Part shown: positions 45,105 through 57,021 of the stretch, one piece after another
Layout of the letters: every line of letters starts with the position of its first letter
Numbering within the stretch: the first letter of the stretch is position 1
DNA from: Rutstroemia sp. NJR-2017a BVV2
Taxonomy: Eukaryota; Ascomycota; Leotiomycetes; Helotiales; Rutstroemiaceae
Length of the DNA stretch: 64,000 bases
Reading direction: 5' to 3'
Assembly (NCBI GenBank): GCA_002946415.1
Contig: NJPS01000022.1
Location: forward strand, 558,001-622,000
Program-made: the position numbers and the translations under genes
Notes under the pieces: model-generated
Database searches by the model: none
Told to the model about the DNA's origin: nothing
Seen by the model: only the letters and a program-made list of their open reading frames with translations

Positions 45105-48100
45105 CTTCGAATCGTTGTATGAGATGGTCGAGAAGGTTCCCAAAGCTCATACTATTCAAAAGCTGTGGCCAACGAACAAGCCGTGGAGCAGGTTCAGTAA
45201 GGCTATGAAGAGGAAGGATAGACTTCTCTGACATTAGAAGAGATATAGATGCAGGTTGAGATTAATGAGGTTTTCCATATGTCTTGATGGATGAGCGCGT
45301 AGCCGTTATTATTATGAGGAAAACAAGAATAGAATGGGTTCGAGTAGGAGGGCTAACGGCTCAATAGGTGAGCTTTGTAGCCGTTCCCGTTTACGAGGAG
45401 CGGAAAAAGGGAAAGGTTACGCGGTTTATGAATCCATCTATCGAAGATCAAATTGACAATACCCCGGCGTGCAGTTCAGTGCACGTACAAAATGGGAGAA
45501 ATACGTGTACCAAGCTTCGCTGATAGGTGGCTCAGATGTAACTCTGATTCCTTTGCATCAATCTCCTCATATCGTTTGATTAATTGTTTCTTTCCGGTGG
45601 AAACTGTGGAAGGTCAGATCTGAGAATAAGGAGTGAGGCGTCGGTTACAGTTGAAAAATATTGATATTAAGCATCCGGACGGGATCCGAAGCGAGAGTTG
45701 TCGGCAATGATCTACCCAAATCGGAAACATTGAGTAGATACAAGCAAGTCTTAACGATGACGATTCAGCTTGTCCGATCTATGATTAAACATTAAACCAA
45801 TGATAAGCGAATGTTGGAAAGGCCGTGAGCATGAACAAAAAACAAGAAAAGCAGCAATTGCATAATCAGGAGCGATTGGTGTGTGGCTCAGGTACCAGTA
45901 TCTTGACATCAGCCTCATACTTATGAGATGGGGGAGATGGGATGAGAGACTTCCTTTTGTATAGTTAGTCTGTTATGCGTTATGTACTTCGTACCAATCT
46001 GATATTTGGGGAGAAGAATTCTTCTTCTGAAGGTGGTAGACGCTCTAATGTTACTACAACCATGACCATGACCATGACCATAGCTGTGCACAAATCCCGA
46101 TAGAAAGGTTCCTTCCTGTGCTGCCCTCATTTTGTTCGGTCCCTCCATTCGAGGGAAAGATAGGGGAGTCGGTGGTAACGCTATGTACCTGCTCTACCCA
46201 ACAGCCCGAGTAACATCATGATACGCCTTTGCAAGTACCAACGATGTCCCAAACACGCGGCAGGCTACACGAGTCGAGCGCACGAAACCAAGCAAACTCA
46301 TTTGCACCAAGCACACGATTTCCGGGTACTTATACGTCCGACGACAGGACCCAACCAGTGTTGGTTGTGCATTTGGTGTGCTCAAACTCCCATCTCGAAG
46401 CAGTTTGGCGCGCTTTTCTCTTGCCCTCAAATGCGCGTCCCATGCGTTTCGTGCAGCTCCAAAGTTCCCATGTGAAAGTTCGGCATCGCTCATTCGTCCG
46501 TGTCCAATCTATTGTTACTCTGTACTTCTGGTACGCTTTTCAAGTTTGCTGGAAACAGCTTGTACAGTACTTTGCAGCTCATAGGCCGTTCGCTCTCATA
46601 TGTTCGATATGGCTCAAAGGTAGACAAAGCATAACCTCCAGTAACAGCAATAGCATAGCTACAGCTACAGCTACTGTACAGCTACAGCTACAGCTCGCTA
46701 CAGCTGCCAGGGTTCTCCAGCTTCCAAGAGAAGTTCCGCCCCTCGTTTACTCGTGCCACTATTGATAAGGAACAAAGCTCTTATCAGTTTTTCCCTATTG
46801 GGGCGCTCCGCACAACCGGTAGTGCCGTGTTGCAATTCACACTTGATTCGGAACGGAGTGCTTGGATTTTTTTCATCACCATGAAGATCAGAAGACCAGG
46901 GGGCTTTGTATCTCCACGCTCATCACTTTCCAATTCCCACTTACTAACAAGATTCATGCTCCATAACGAGAAGCTGCTGCTTCACTTCACATTGATTGGT
47001 TGTGCTGAAGAAATCTCTTCACAAAATTTCTCTCTCCACTGGCAAAAGAATTTATTACTCAAAGCTTGGGATTGGCTGCATGAATATCGTGCCTCCATGC
47101 CCAATAATGGAGAAAGCTATGACTACCTACCTTGGTAAACTCTCCGGTGCAGAACTTACAGGCCGGCGACAATGTTCAAAAGACAACTGGACATTAAAAA
47201 TATTAGAATGTCTTAGATTCTCTAGGACATTCGTTTGACGACATTAATCAGCTGCAATGTATTGTGCCAAATCTGCCGTTTTTTCCTCCCCAGGAGAGGT
47301 AAAGTATCCGTTAGAGGTCCGGACTGACTAGCAACAGCTTAGAGGTTGAATGGGGGCAGAATGTAGACCCGGCCGGTATTTGGCCATTCTTTTGCCGCCC
47401 TTATCCAGGAGGAATCTGGATTTTCATCGCTGACACAATGCCTAGGATGGCTGTATGGGTAGAACTAATTCAGTCCCACCTTGTCCAACCCCGAGTCCTT
47501 TTGTTCGCTATTTCAAGCTATGGGCAGTGGCGTGTTGCTTCTCTTTTGCTTTGTGAATTTACGAGTAAGTATCACCGATGTTGTCGCAGAGACGAAAGCA
47601 GCGATTCAAGAATCGTGTTAGGCAGTGTTTGAGAGGTCAACATCTAATCGTTTATCCGGTATTTCCAACTGTGGGGAGGGGCCTTACATACCGCGCATGT
47701 GCAGTGCCCTCTGCCTTCATCCCTCCCCTCTTTCCGGTGACCTAGACGGTCTCCATTCTTCTTCCATCCTTTCGCATTATCGAATTGGGCATGCGCCCAG
47801 GTAGATGCTAGAAATAGGCTTGCGTTTTAGAGGCAACAAAACTCGGTTCCCTCTGCCCCAACACAGGAAATCTTGGAATGGAACCTTGGAAAGAGCTGAG
47901 AGCTTTTACGAGGCAGCTGTACTTGCTTGTAAGATCTTTGGATGGGGAGAAAGAGCATGAATGGCTGCAGCCACTCCCAGTCCCCAGTACTAGCCCCAGT
48001 TACCGTACATATTTCCCCCACCTAGATGGGGAGTGGATGGAACCTTTGGAAGACCTCGTTCACCTTGGCTTGGGTGCTTGGGTCGATAGAAAAGAGTAAA

Positions 48101-48635
48101 GAGCTTCTTTTTTCTAATCAGCTAGTTCTACTGTAAGGACGAAAGGACCCCTCATCAACACCTCTGCTTCGCGCATCTACCTGCCTCTCCCTCTTAAAAC
48201 CAGAACCTTTTACGGAGTACAGAGCCACACTATACTATACATATTCTTTCAAACACCAATTGTATTGAAATTTCGAATTAGCTAGAGCCGAAAACAGAGC
48301 TAAAAGAGCTCCAGAAGCTTCAAAGCATATTCCTTTTTATCCCTTTGACCCAAATCCCACATAACCTTACCTTTCCAATCGCACCGCCTGTACCTTACCT
48401 TTGTTGTGTACCTCGAAAGGATTATTTACTCTTGCATATCGTTCGTTATCTTCGAGGAAGATTATGCAGGACTGTTGCTAGAATTGCTATCAGCACTATT
48501 ATTATACTATACTTATCCATTGAATTGAAACACTCCTTGATACCGAAGCGTCGAGCGAGCGAGCGAGCGAGCGACCTATCTAGTCTCCCAAACCACCTCT
48601 TCTTAGAAGAACCTCTCGCCCTCCTAGGACTGGGA
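45105..48635. other. long gene-free divergent region, 3.5 kb
   Basis: No coding segment can be supported on either strand. The open frames (for example 46229-46765) lack domains, good starts and consistent codon bias. It contains short repeats: CATGAC (46061-46082), AGCTAC (46657-46706) and GAGC (48553-48574). It also holds TACTTCGTA (45985) and TACGGAGTA (48211) motifs. The part next to 48636 is likely the long leader of the C2H2/RING-like gene. A non-coding RNA could lie here, but the sequence does not show it. Confidence 0.45.
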
Positions 48636-50223
48636 ATGGTGGAGCCTACCTTGACGATGCCTCCTCGTTCTTCGTTGACATCGTCCTTTTCTGTCTCGGA
48701 TGCCAATAATGAAGTTGTTTGCCCATTGAGAAATCAGGATGGCTCAAGTTGTCGCAAACGTTGCCTCGGCGTGAGTGCCTCTGCCTCTGCTCTGCTGTAT
48801 CTGCTGTACCCCTTTGGAAGCTACTTTCCTTAATTGTACGGTTCAATCCGTGGTAACAAGCGAGTGAGATGGACAGGAAAAACGATATCGATCAATGCAA
48901 GAGCACATTAGAAGAGCTCATCCAGAACATTACATTTCGAAGCTTCCTGCGACCGAAGAGAGCTTCCAACTTATGATCAATACCCCGCCTTCAGAGCGAC
49001 CGCCGCCTCCAACAAGCTCAGCCCAAACTTCGCATAGTGCGTACAATGGTTTTACGACTTCCTTCTTTCTGCCGGCCTGCTAACTACGTCTTAAGGTTTC
49101 ACGCATGAGCGACCGAATTATTATGGCGACGACTCCAGTACTCCGAACACTCCTAGGATTGTGGACGATAGCTCCATGCTGCCAGCCGCTAGCGCCGCTG
49201 CAGCTTTGGCACAGCTACACAACCACAAGTTGGACAGCGATTGGGAATCTGAATTGGTGAGTTACTGCTGTGGTTTCTCTTGTATGCGAAAAGAGTTCAT
49301 TGCTAATTTTTTAGGACTGGATGTCCGACACTGAAGCTCACAAACAAGCAATGGCTTCCATAGAGCTTCCTCCGATCCACTCAAATCACATCGAACCTAC
49401 TAGTGATCCGTTCTCCCATCACAATACACATCGGCGCAGAGATCTTCTCCCTTCAATATTGTCTGCGTCGCCTCCCGGAAGATCCTCCACCTTGCCACCC
49501 ATACAAAGACATCCGAGTACCGGTCGTCCCCGAAAACAATCCGTTTCGAAACGTGCTCGAGAGCCACAACATAGAAGGCAAAAGTCCCGCGGAGATCAAG
49601 CTCATTTGCGACGTATGAGTCATGATCGCAAAGCTCAATCTGCCGAGCCGTCAACTGCATTTTCTGCAGCATACGGAGCATACGGGAAGAGATGGGAAGA
49701 TCTGATTGATGCGGCAACCTCAGCAACAGAGGACGTAGACGACGATAGAACGCCGGTTAGTCTAATACTTAGAAAAACCGCCTTGCCCTGCTGACAAACT
49801 TAGGTACCTCCCTCGCCTGTTTCGGTGAATCGTGCATCGATGCCTCCATTTTCTGCCTCGCACTTTCAAGGATACCAAGCCTCACCTTTACAACAGGCAC
49901 TCACCCCACCATCATATATGCCTGAAGCACCAGAACCCTTTCCATCTGTGGAGAGTGGTGAGAGTGGCGACAATTTCCATATTGAATCCCAAGGACTGTC
50001 GGATTCTTCCCCAAGCTTCTCTTCCACGAACATACAAATATACTGCGCAGCTTGTCAGAAAGTATCTCTTCTCAAAGAATCATATGCTTGCACGGAGTGC
50101 ATCTGTGGTATATGCCAAGCATGTGTCGAGGTTCTCATGGGAGAACAAGGCGCCCGCAGAAAATGTCCACGGTGTGCCACCATTGGAGGCCGGTTTAAAC
50201 CATTTCAATTAGATATTCGTTAG
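48636..50223 (+). CDS. C2H2-type plus RING-like zinc protein, conserved fungal family
   Basis: Five exons (48636-48770, 48877-49036, 49096-49256, 49315-49755, 49804-50223) give 438 residues. The N-terminal finger is split by intron 1: VCPLRNQDGSSCRKRCLG, then EKRYRSMQEHIRRAHPEHY, a C2H2-like finger with LPATEESFQLMINTPPSE after it. The middle is disordered and basic (HRRQKSRGDQAHLRR). The C-terminus has eight cysteines in a RING-like spacing: CAACQK, CTECICGICQACVE and KCPRCATIGG. The family occurs widely in ascomycetes. I do not know an agreed function; regulation of transcription or ubiquitin transfer are both open. The start is the first true ATG; the frame continues upstream only from a TTG. 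Confidence 0.85.
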
Positions 50224-51199
50224 TAGATCTCCATCACTGGATAATGGTATTTGGGAAGGAGTTCTTGGTTAGCTTGGAACAGCATAGATTGAAATTTTTG
50301 CAAAAGGGCGCGGCGTTTTGTTTTATTCCCGGGGTTTCAGGTTGTTGTCAATGTCTTTTGGATACAGGTTGGTTGGCATTGGGAACCCACCCAGTTTTGA
50401 TACTTGTTGTATGAAACGTATCTTGGGCTGATGTTTATAGTCGAATGCAAAGAAAATTTCAGGACAGATACATCGTACGAAGTAGACACACGAACTCACA
50501 TGTTTTTAATTACCCCGGATCTTTATCCCCATTGGTGAGCATTGGCGGATCCGGTGGGGTCACTTCTCAAAAATTCAATAGCTCACCTGCAAACATTAGA
50601 TGAAAGCACTAATCGCTTCTAAGCTGTGAAGACGCAAATACAAGGACTATCTCAGGGGGCTGCTGATGGCATACTACTCGGTAAAGACACGGATTTAGCC
50701 TTACATGCAGTTCCAACTCTCTCAGACCCCAAACATGACGCCTAGGATGGGCTGAAGATCAACAACATAGCCCTTTTCCGTTACGGCGAGCTGAAATTGC
50801 TCCCGTCGCCAATCAGATGTCACCGACTACGTTCCACGCCTGCACGGCACTCTCTTCGCTATGGTGATATCAAACGTGATTCGTCGCTGACGTGAGGAGC
50901 GTCCCGAACGACCTGACAACCTGAAGAATGCGTGAGCGGCGTGACTTTACTTTTTGGGTGACCGGTTCGCGGCGTAGAACCAACGAGGATATATATAAGT
51001 GTATACGAAATGTGCTTCCTAGCACGTTTCATTCTACTTGCTCTTTCTTTACAACTTACTTTTCTGTCTTTGCTGTGTTGAAAGGACTTGGAGAAGTTTG
51101 TTTAATTTTGCTAGAATTTGTTGCTAGAATTTATTGCTGTATATTATCACCTTCAGGTCCTGTCAGCCTTGCATACAACCCTTGTTCTAAGTAGACAAT
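50224..51199. other. intergenic region between tandem genes, no gene seen
   Basis: It includes the 3' end of the C2H2/RING-like gene and the promoter of the lactone-oxidase-like gene. A TACGAAGTA motif lies at 50476-50484. T-rich sequence near 51030-51140 is likely a leader. No RNA gene is seen. Confidence 0.45.
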
Positions 51200-53986
51200 A
51201 TGGTGTCGAAATACTTCGAGGACCTTCCGGCTCCGGATAAGGAGAACTTGACGACTGAGTTCGTTTTGCAAGAAATTATTGATCATATCTCTGCTTTGCA
51301 AGAAGACTTTCCCAATGTGAAGCTAGAGCTACTTCGTCGTCATCTTTGGGAGATTAGAAATCGAGGTAAGTTCTTCTCCCACTTCTGCCTTCCTCTATTA
51401 TATTGTCTCGTACTATGTATAATATTGCGGGTCTCCGTACTGACGACCACAGATGTCGAACCACAAAGGCATCTTCGGGGACTTCTCCAAGTCTTCGAAC
51501 ACACACATACCTTTAAGAAGGCCTTCGATGAGCTCGATCCTAGCATGCAAGTGCAAATCAAGGCGTTCATGAAGAACGACGCAACTGAAGCTACGGTTCT
51601 AGCTGCTAGTGGTCATGGAGGTGATTTCCACATCCCGCCCAGTCCTGCTGCGAAACATCATTTCACGGAAATGGTGAAGCACAAGCTGGAAGAGGGAAAG
51701 GAGTTTGTCGAGGGTAAACTCGAGCATGTGTTGGGGAAACATCATCATGATAGACTTTCGGCTACGATGGAGGGCAGTGATGGGCATGTGAAGGAGGTTA
51801 AGGAGGGATACCCGAAGATTTATGAAGATGAGAAGGAGACGAAGACTATGGAGGTTTGTGCAATCCTTTCTCCCAAGAGGATAGCTTTAGTTAGCATAAT
51901 TCTCCGAAAACATTTTCAGTCTTCCTCATTCCCAACTAACTCACGCCAGGTTCACAAACGCAAAACCTTCCAAAACTGGGGCGAATCTGTAAAGAACACC
52001 CCCCAATGGACATTCGTGCCCACCACCATTCTCGGTCTCTGCAACCTGGTCAAATGGGCCAAGAAAGAAGGGTTCCGCGTCCGCTGCAGCGGCTACCGTC
52101 ATTCATGGAGCAACACCTTCTCCCAAGACAAACAGATCCTCGTCTCATTGTTGAACCTGGAAGAAGTCACCAAGATTCCTGATGCTATGAGTATCAAGGA
52201 GGAACATATCGATCCAAACAACGAGTTGAAAACTATTCAGCTGGCGCCGAAGATCCCGGGCTTGGACAACGTGAGCGTGCATATTAATGGAGCTGCGAAC
52301 GGCACGAATGGGACAAATGGGACTACCGCGGATGAAAAGACGTTGTGTAGAGTCGGCGTGGCGGTTACGAATGAACAGTTTAGGAGATGGGCTGTGACTA
52401 ACAATCAGTGGACCATGCCTGTGGATGTCATTCTCGTCGAGTATGTTTCCATATTTTTCCTCCATCTCATTTCCCGTCCCTTTCCATCCCTCATCCATTC
52501 AATACTAACCCCACCCCCAGAGTAACCTGCGGCGGCGTCAACGGCCCCATCTGCCACGGCGCCGGCCGCCGCCACAAAACCGTCAACGACTACGTCCGCG
52601 CCATCGAATACATCGACTGCAACGGGACCCACCGCACGATCTCCGACCCCGCACACCTCCGCGCCGCCGCCGGCTGCTTCGGGCTCCTCGGCATCGTCAC
52701 CCACGTAACATTCGCACTCGACCGGATGAGCTACGCGGTGCTCCGCCCGCGCAAACCCGACATCGGGCTCGCGATCCCGCCGCTCTCACCCAGCGACATC
52801 CCCGTCGCGCTGCGCAAGACGTGGACCCCCAAGCAGTATGCCGACGCGCTGGCCGAGTTCGAGCGCGCGGCTACGGACGACTATTACAGCGAGTGGTTCT
52901 GGTTTACGCGCAGCCAGCAGGCGTGGGTGAATACGTGGAATAATACGTCGGATGAAAAGGGCGTGGTTGAGTATCCGAGTGCGTTTGATACTTTTGTGCA
53001 GTGGGTGCAGGGCTGGGTGGGGAGTGTGTTGACGGGGAATGAGATCTTTCAACTCTTGCCAGGGAGGTGGCAGGCTTGTATTTTGAGCACTTTTGGAAGT
53101 GAGTTCTTTCTTTTTCCTATTCTCTTAGCCCAACACAGGTGGTTATCCGAGTCCCAAACAGCCTTGGGATGCTGCGGTTTGGTGTAGATGAGACGAAAGA
53201 TTACTGACCAGATTTCTCCACCACAGTGGTCGCACTCCCTCCCTTCGAATTTTCCAATTTCGGCCAAGACAAAATCGTCGAAATCAAAACCAAACTCCCC
53301 AACGCTCTTCATTTCCGCCGCGGCGTAAGTCTTTCCTCCTCCTTATCCCCTATCTCCCCTTCCAAACCCACCCATCACTAACGCTCCCCCCTCCACAGAT
53401 CCAAAACATGCGCGTCCGCGACCTCGAATTCCAAATCCCCATCCCCCTGCTCCCCTCCTCCGTCTCCTCTCCGACCGGGCCCCTCCCCGACTACACCATC
53501 GTCCGCCGCGCCTGGTGGGACATCATCTCCCTCTGCTACCGCGACACCTCGACCCCCATGCGTCTCACCCTCGAACTCCGCATCATGGGCTCCTCCTCCC
53601 TGCTCATGGCGCCGCAACACGGTAACACATGGGGCACGGCCAGCATCGAAGTGCTCAGCATCCCGGACGCCGTGAGCGACGACGAATGGGTGCCGTTCCT
53701 GCAAGACGTAGTCGATCTCTGGGCTTCTTATAAAGGCGTTATGGAGATTGGGGGGAAGGAAGAACTGCTGAATGTGAGACCGCATTGGGCGAAGGAATGG
53801 GAGCAGGTGAGGATTAGAGGGAAAGAGGCGAGGGAGTATTTGAGGGAAGTGGCGTATAAGGAGAGGATTGCGGAGTTTAGGGAGGTGTTGGGGGAGATTG
53901 GGAGGGGGCAGGGGTGGGGGTTGGGGGATTTGAAGGGCAGGTTTTCGAATGAGTTGTGGGATTATATGGTTTTTGAGGGAGTGTAG
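51200..53986 (+). CDS. FAD-linked sugar-1,4-lactone oxidase-like protein with a long N-terminal extension
   Basis: Six exons (51200-51365, 51453-51853, 51950-52440, 52521-53098, 53227-53324, 53399-53986) give 773 residues. The first 185 residues are unusual for the family: helical, His/Lys/Glu-rich, with no known domain. The FAD-binding domain (VAO family) starts at HKRKTFQNWGESVKNTPQW and shows VRCSGYRHSWSNTF, the spot where related oxidases carry flavin on His. VTCGGVNGPICHGAGRRH and AAAGCFGLLGIVTHVTF follow. The C-terminal lactone-oxidase part ends with NVRPHWAKEW, close to the HW-x-K motif of arabinono- and gulonolactone oxidases. Such enzymes make D-erythroascorbate or related products. 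No transmembrane segment is evident. The last exons are strongly C-rich at third positions. Confidence 0.86.
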
Positions 53987-54876
53987 ATGTCGTTTTACCT
54001 TGGAGGCGTTGAGAAAGGGGGGAGGTGCTGGAAATATTGGATTATTCTTTCCTTGGTTCTATTTTTCGTCGTTCCCGCGGTTGGATACTGTTGAATGAAT
54101 GTATTAGTAGTTGGCAATAAAGATAGACTACGCATATCGTGGTAATCGGATAAGTTATGCTTTTCCTAAAAATATTTTATTTGTATACGTATGTATCCAA
54201 CATCCCCATCTGTTCAAGGGAAAAGGTGAGGCCAGAGTAGTCCACAAGGAGATTTAATTGCTCCGAAGTAAGTGCATACCGACTTGCTTGTTGCAAGGCT
54301 ACTCAAGTCGGTCCTACTAGAGTAGAGTAGATGCTCTTCATCTGCACTACCAGAGGTTATATATATACACATACCGTAAGGATAAGGACATATATAGCTT
54401 CCCGTTGCACTCTCATCAATCGTCAGTGGGAGCGACCACTTACCGCTTTCATCATATACCATCCACCAACCACCATCCACCATTTAATCTTTCGATACCT
54501 TTTCCCTCACTTCATCATCCAATACCCACCTAAACTCACTTATATTCACACCCAAGTAACCAAGCCCATCTGATGAACAAAATACACCTCTCTCACCCAT
54601 TAATCCACACAAACAAGACTTACACATCAAACAGCACAAAAATATAACAATATTTGGGTATCACATTTACTACTCCTACAAGCGATCTATATCCATAGAT
54701 ACTCTTTCCACCTCACCTCACCTCACCTCACCTCACCTCCCCTTTCTCCATCTGAGAAGAATTCCTCTTTCCGATTACCAAACGACGTGCTGTCTTTCCC
54801 GACCCACTGTCACAAGAGAAGAGCCCCCTCTTTTCCGTCTGTCTCGCACCGTTTTTGCCAGTCATCGACTCACTGA
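53987..54876. other. convergent 3' region with a CCTCA microsatellite
   Basis: About 0.9 kb between two gene ends. (CCTCA)n runs from 54711 to 54740. The rest is AT-rich with ACC/CAC-rich patches near 54460-54600. No gene is supported. Confidence 0.5.
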
Positions 54877-56220
54877 TTATTTCTGTCGAATGATCTCTGT
54901 GAGGAAGTCCTCGCTATGGGAGAATTTTCGGTTAGTTTTTGGGTTTATACGTTGCCTTCAAGGGAAAGGCCGGGGTAACTTGAGGGGGTAAAACATACAA
55001 GGAGAGAGTTATGTAGCCTAGATAGATGTTAATGGAAAAGATTTTCTAGCAAAAGGTAGATGGAGATAGACTTACCATCACGATCATCATCGTAGCGTTT
55101 GAAGCTGTATAGGAGTAAATGTTAGCTTGTATCTCAAGGAGGACGTAACAAAGAGAAGTCCGTAGCTATGTTTCCCAAGTAGAAAGAAAACAACATCCCC
55201 ATAGCTCGTAAACTTCAACTTCAAGCATTTTCCAATCCTCTCCAGAATCCAATCGACCCAAACTGTATAAAGAGAAGAAAAAAACTTACACATCCGTCAT
55301 CCTCTTCAAACTAATACAACTCTGCACAAACATATCAAAACTAATCGCGCCATCACCCCTCTTATCATAAGTCCGAAACAGCGTAGCCACAAACTGCGGA
55401 CTCAGACGATACCCAAACGCCACCAGCGCATTCGTATATTCATCCAGACTGATATTCCCACTACGATCGGCATCAAAGCGATCGAAGAGACCGCGCCAAG
55501 CGGCGAGGAACCCCCACAGTCCGCAGAACTCGTCGAACCCAATTGTGCCGCTGCGGTCGGTGTCGAACATTCGGATCATCATTTTGACGGTGTGCGGGTC
55601 GAAGGCTGTCCAGTCGCCGTTTACGAGGGCGGCGCCGAGTTCACGTTCGGTAAGGTTTCCGCTGTCTGGAGGTGGAGGTTAGGTTAGTTGAGAAGGGGAG
55701 GGGAGGAGAGAGAGGCGGACTATTCTTATCGACTGCTTTGAACAGAGGCCAGAGCTGGGGATCTGCGCCAGGTGGTGCTGGAGTGGGCGGAGGTCGCGAA
55801 GTTGGTGGTGGTCGGCCTTGGGCGGGCCTCCCACTTCCATATTGACCTGGGGGTGGAGAAGCATGCGCGCGACCTGGAGGGGAAGATCCATAGCCGTAAT
55901 TGGCAGATGGAGGGTGCTGAGGGGAGAGTCGTCGCCCACCGTAGGGATCTTGGGCTGGTGTATGTCTACCCTCATATTGAGAGTGCATTGCCTGTTGGGC
56001 TTGGCTGTGGACAGGATTCGAGGTTGGGGGCGGAGCTGGTGAGCTGTGTTTCTGTTTCTGGTTGATCAGTCTTGCGATATGGAATTCGGGAAAGGGCAGT
56101 CCTAACTCTCTCTGGCTCTGCGAATCTGCAATTGTTCAGCGACGGTTCTGCTCAGGGTGGGAGGGGTTTCAGAACTTACGCAGGCAGCGCATCGGGATTG
56201 TATGTTCTATTGTAAGCCAT
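54877..56220 (-). CDS. penta-EF-hand protein (PEF1/ALG-2-like) with an apparent one-base frameshift
   Basis: Six exons (56220-56180, 56043-55721, 55666-55290, 55104-55076, 55017-54999, 54913-54877). The product would have a Pro/Gly/Tyr-rich N-terminus and five EF-hands: DKNNSGNLTERE, DTDRSGTIGFDE, DADRSGNISLDE, DKRGDGAISFDM and DDDRDGYITLSFED. PEF proteins bind Ca2+ and act in membrane traffic and cell-wall or pH responses; ALG-2/Peflin is the nearest type. Exon 5 has only 19 bases. The exon lengths total 826, one more than a multiple of three. The extra base lies in a run of four T (55620-55623): before it EF1 reads ...TERELGAALV, after it the expected NGDWTAFDPH appears only in the next frame. 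As written the reading frame is broken there. It may be an assembly error, a real mutation or an edited site. Confidence 0.83.
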
Positions 56221-57021
56221 TTTGTGAATTTGTTTGATGCGATTCTGGCGAACTTGTCGGGTAGAAAAGATGTTCAAATAAGTTGTCGAGGAAGGTGTTG
56301 TCTTTTTTTCTTTTCGCAATCAGGATCGCCTTGAGAACTGGTGGAGATGGAGGGTTGCGTCTGCTGAAGTCGCAGCGATACCAAGGCGGCTGTGGGGCTT
56401 ATTTTCGGGCCCTTTCCGTTTGTTGGATTGTCAAGCTTTGTCGAAATGAAGGATTATGGGTATTCCTGTGAGTTATATATTGATAGACAGGAGGACACCT
56501 TGCCTTGGGTGAGACGCTGAGAGAAATGAAATCACTTATGTAGTTCTCATGATTGGGGCTGATGGTCGAGGGGCAGTTTAGTGATTCACCTTGCGCAGCT
56601 GCGGCATGATATCCGAAGAGGGATGAATGCCAATGTTGAAGACAAGGTACTTAAACTTTGTCACAATACTTTGTATCCACCTCATATCAAACCTCTCCTT
56701 GGTATGGTCCTGGGTATGGGTTCTCCTCGCCAGCTTTCGGATATCGTTCATATTCCGCAGCATTATTTCTCGTAGCAAGTTCTTTGTAATATGTAAATGT
56801 TCAGTCGATAAATACGCGTATTTATATATACGTTCATCTGGAGTAAAAGTGGAATTCCTCCATGCCAAGACTCTTTCCCAATTCCATCATAGTCTGGCAG
56901 GACGTAAGGGTACTTGCACTTTGTAACTGTACCTGTAACTTTTTAGCCCCTCCCGGTCATCCAGAAATCTCAGTCACAACTGAAACCCCAACATCCCACA
57001 TCATCACCACATCACATCATC
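56221..57021. promoter_or_regulatory. divergent promoter region between the PEF and ChaC genes
   Basis: Lies between two start codons on opposite strands. Ordinary composition with AT-rich stretches near 56800-56840. No gene is supported. Confidence 0.45.

Noticed and set aside
46229..46765. 178-residue plus-strand frame in the long gene-free region
   Set aside because: Its end is built from a short AGCTAC repeat and the rest has no domain features; other frames over the same stretch are equally open.
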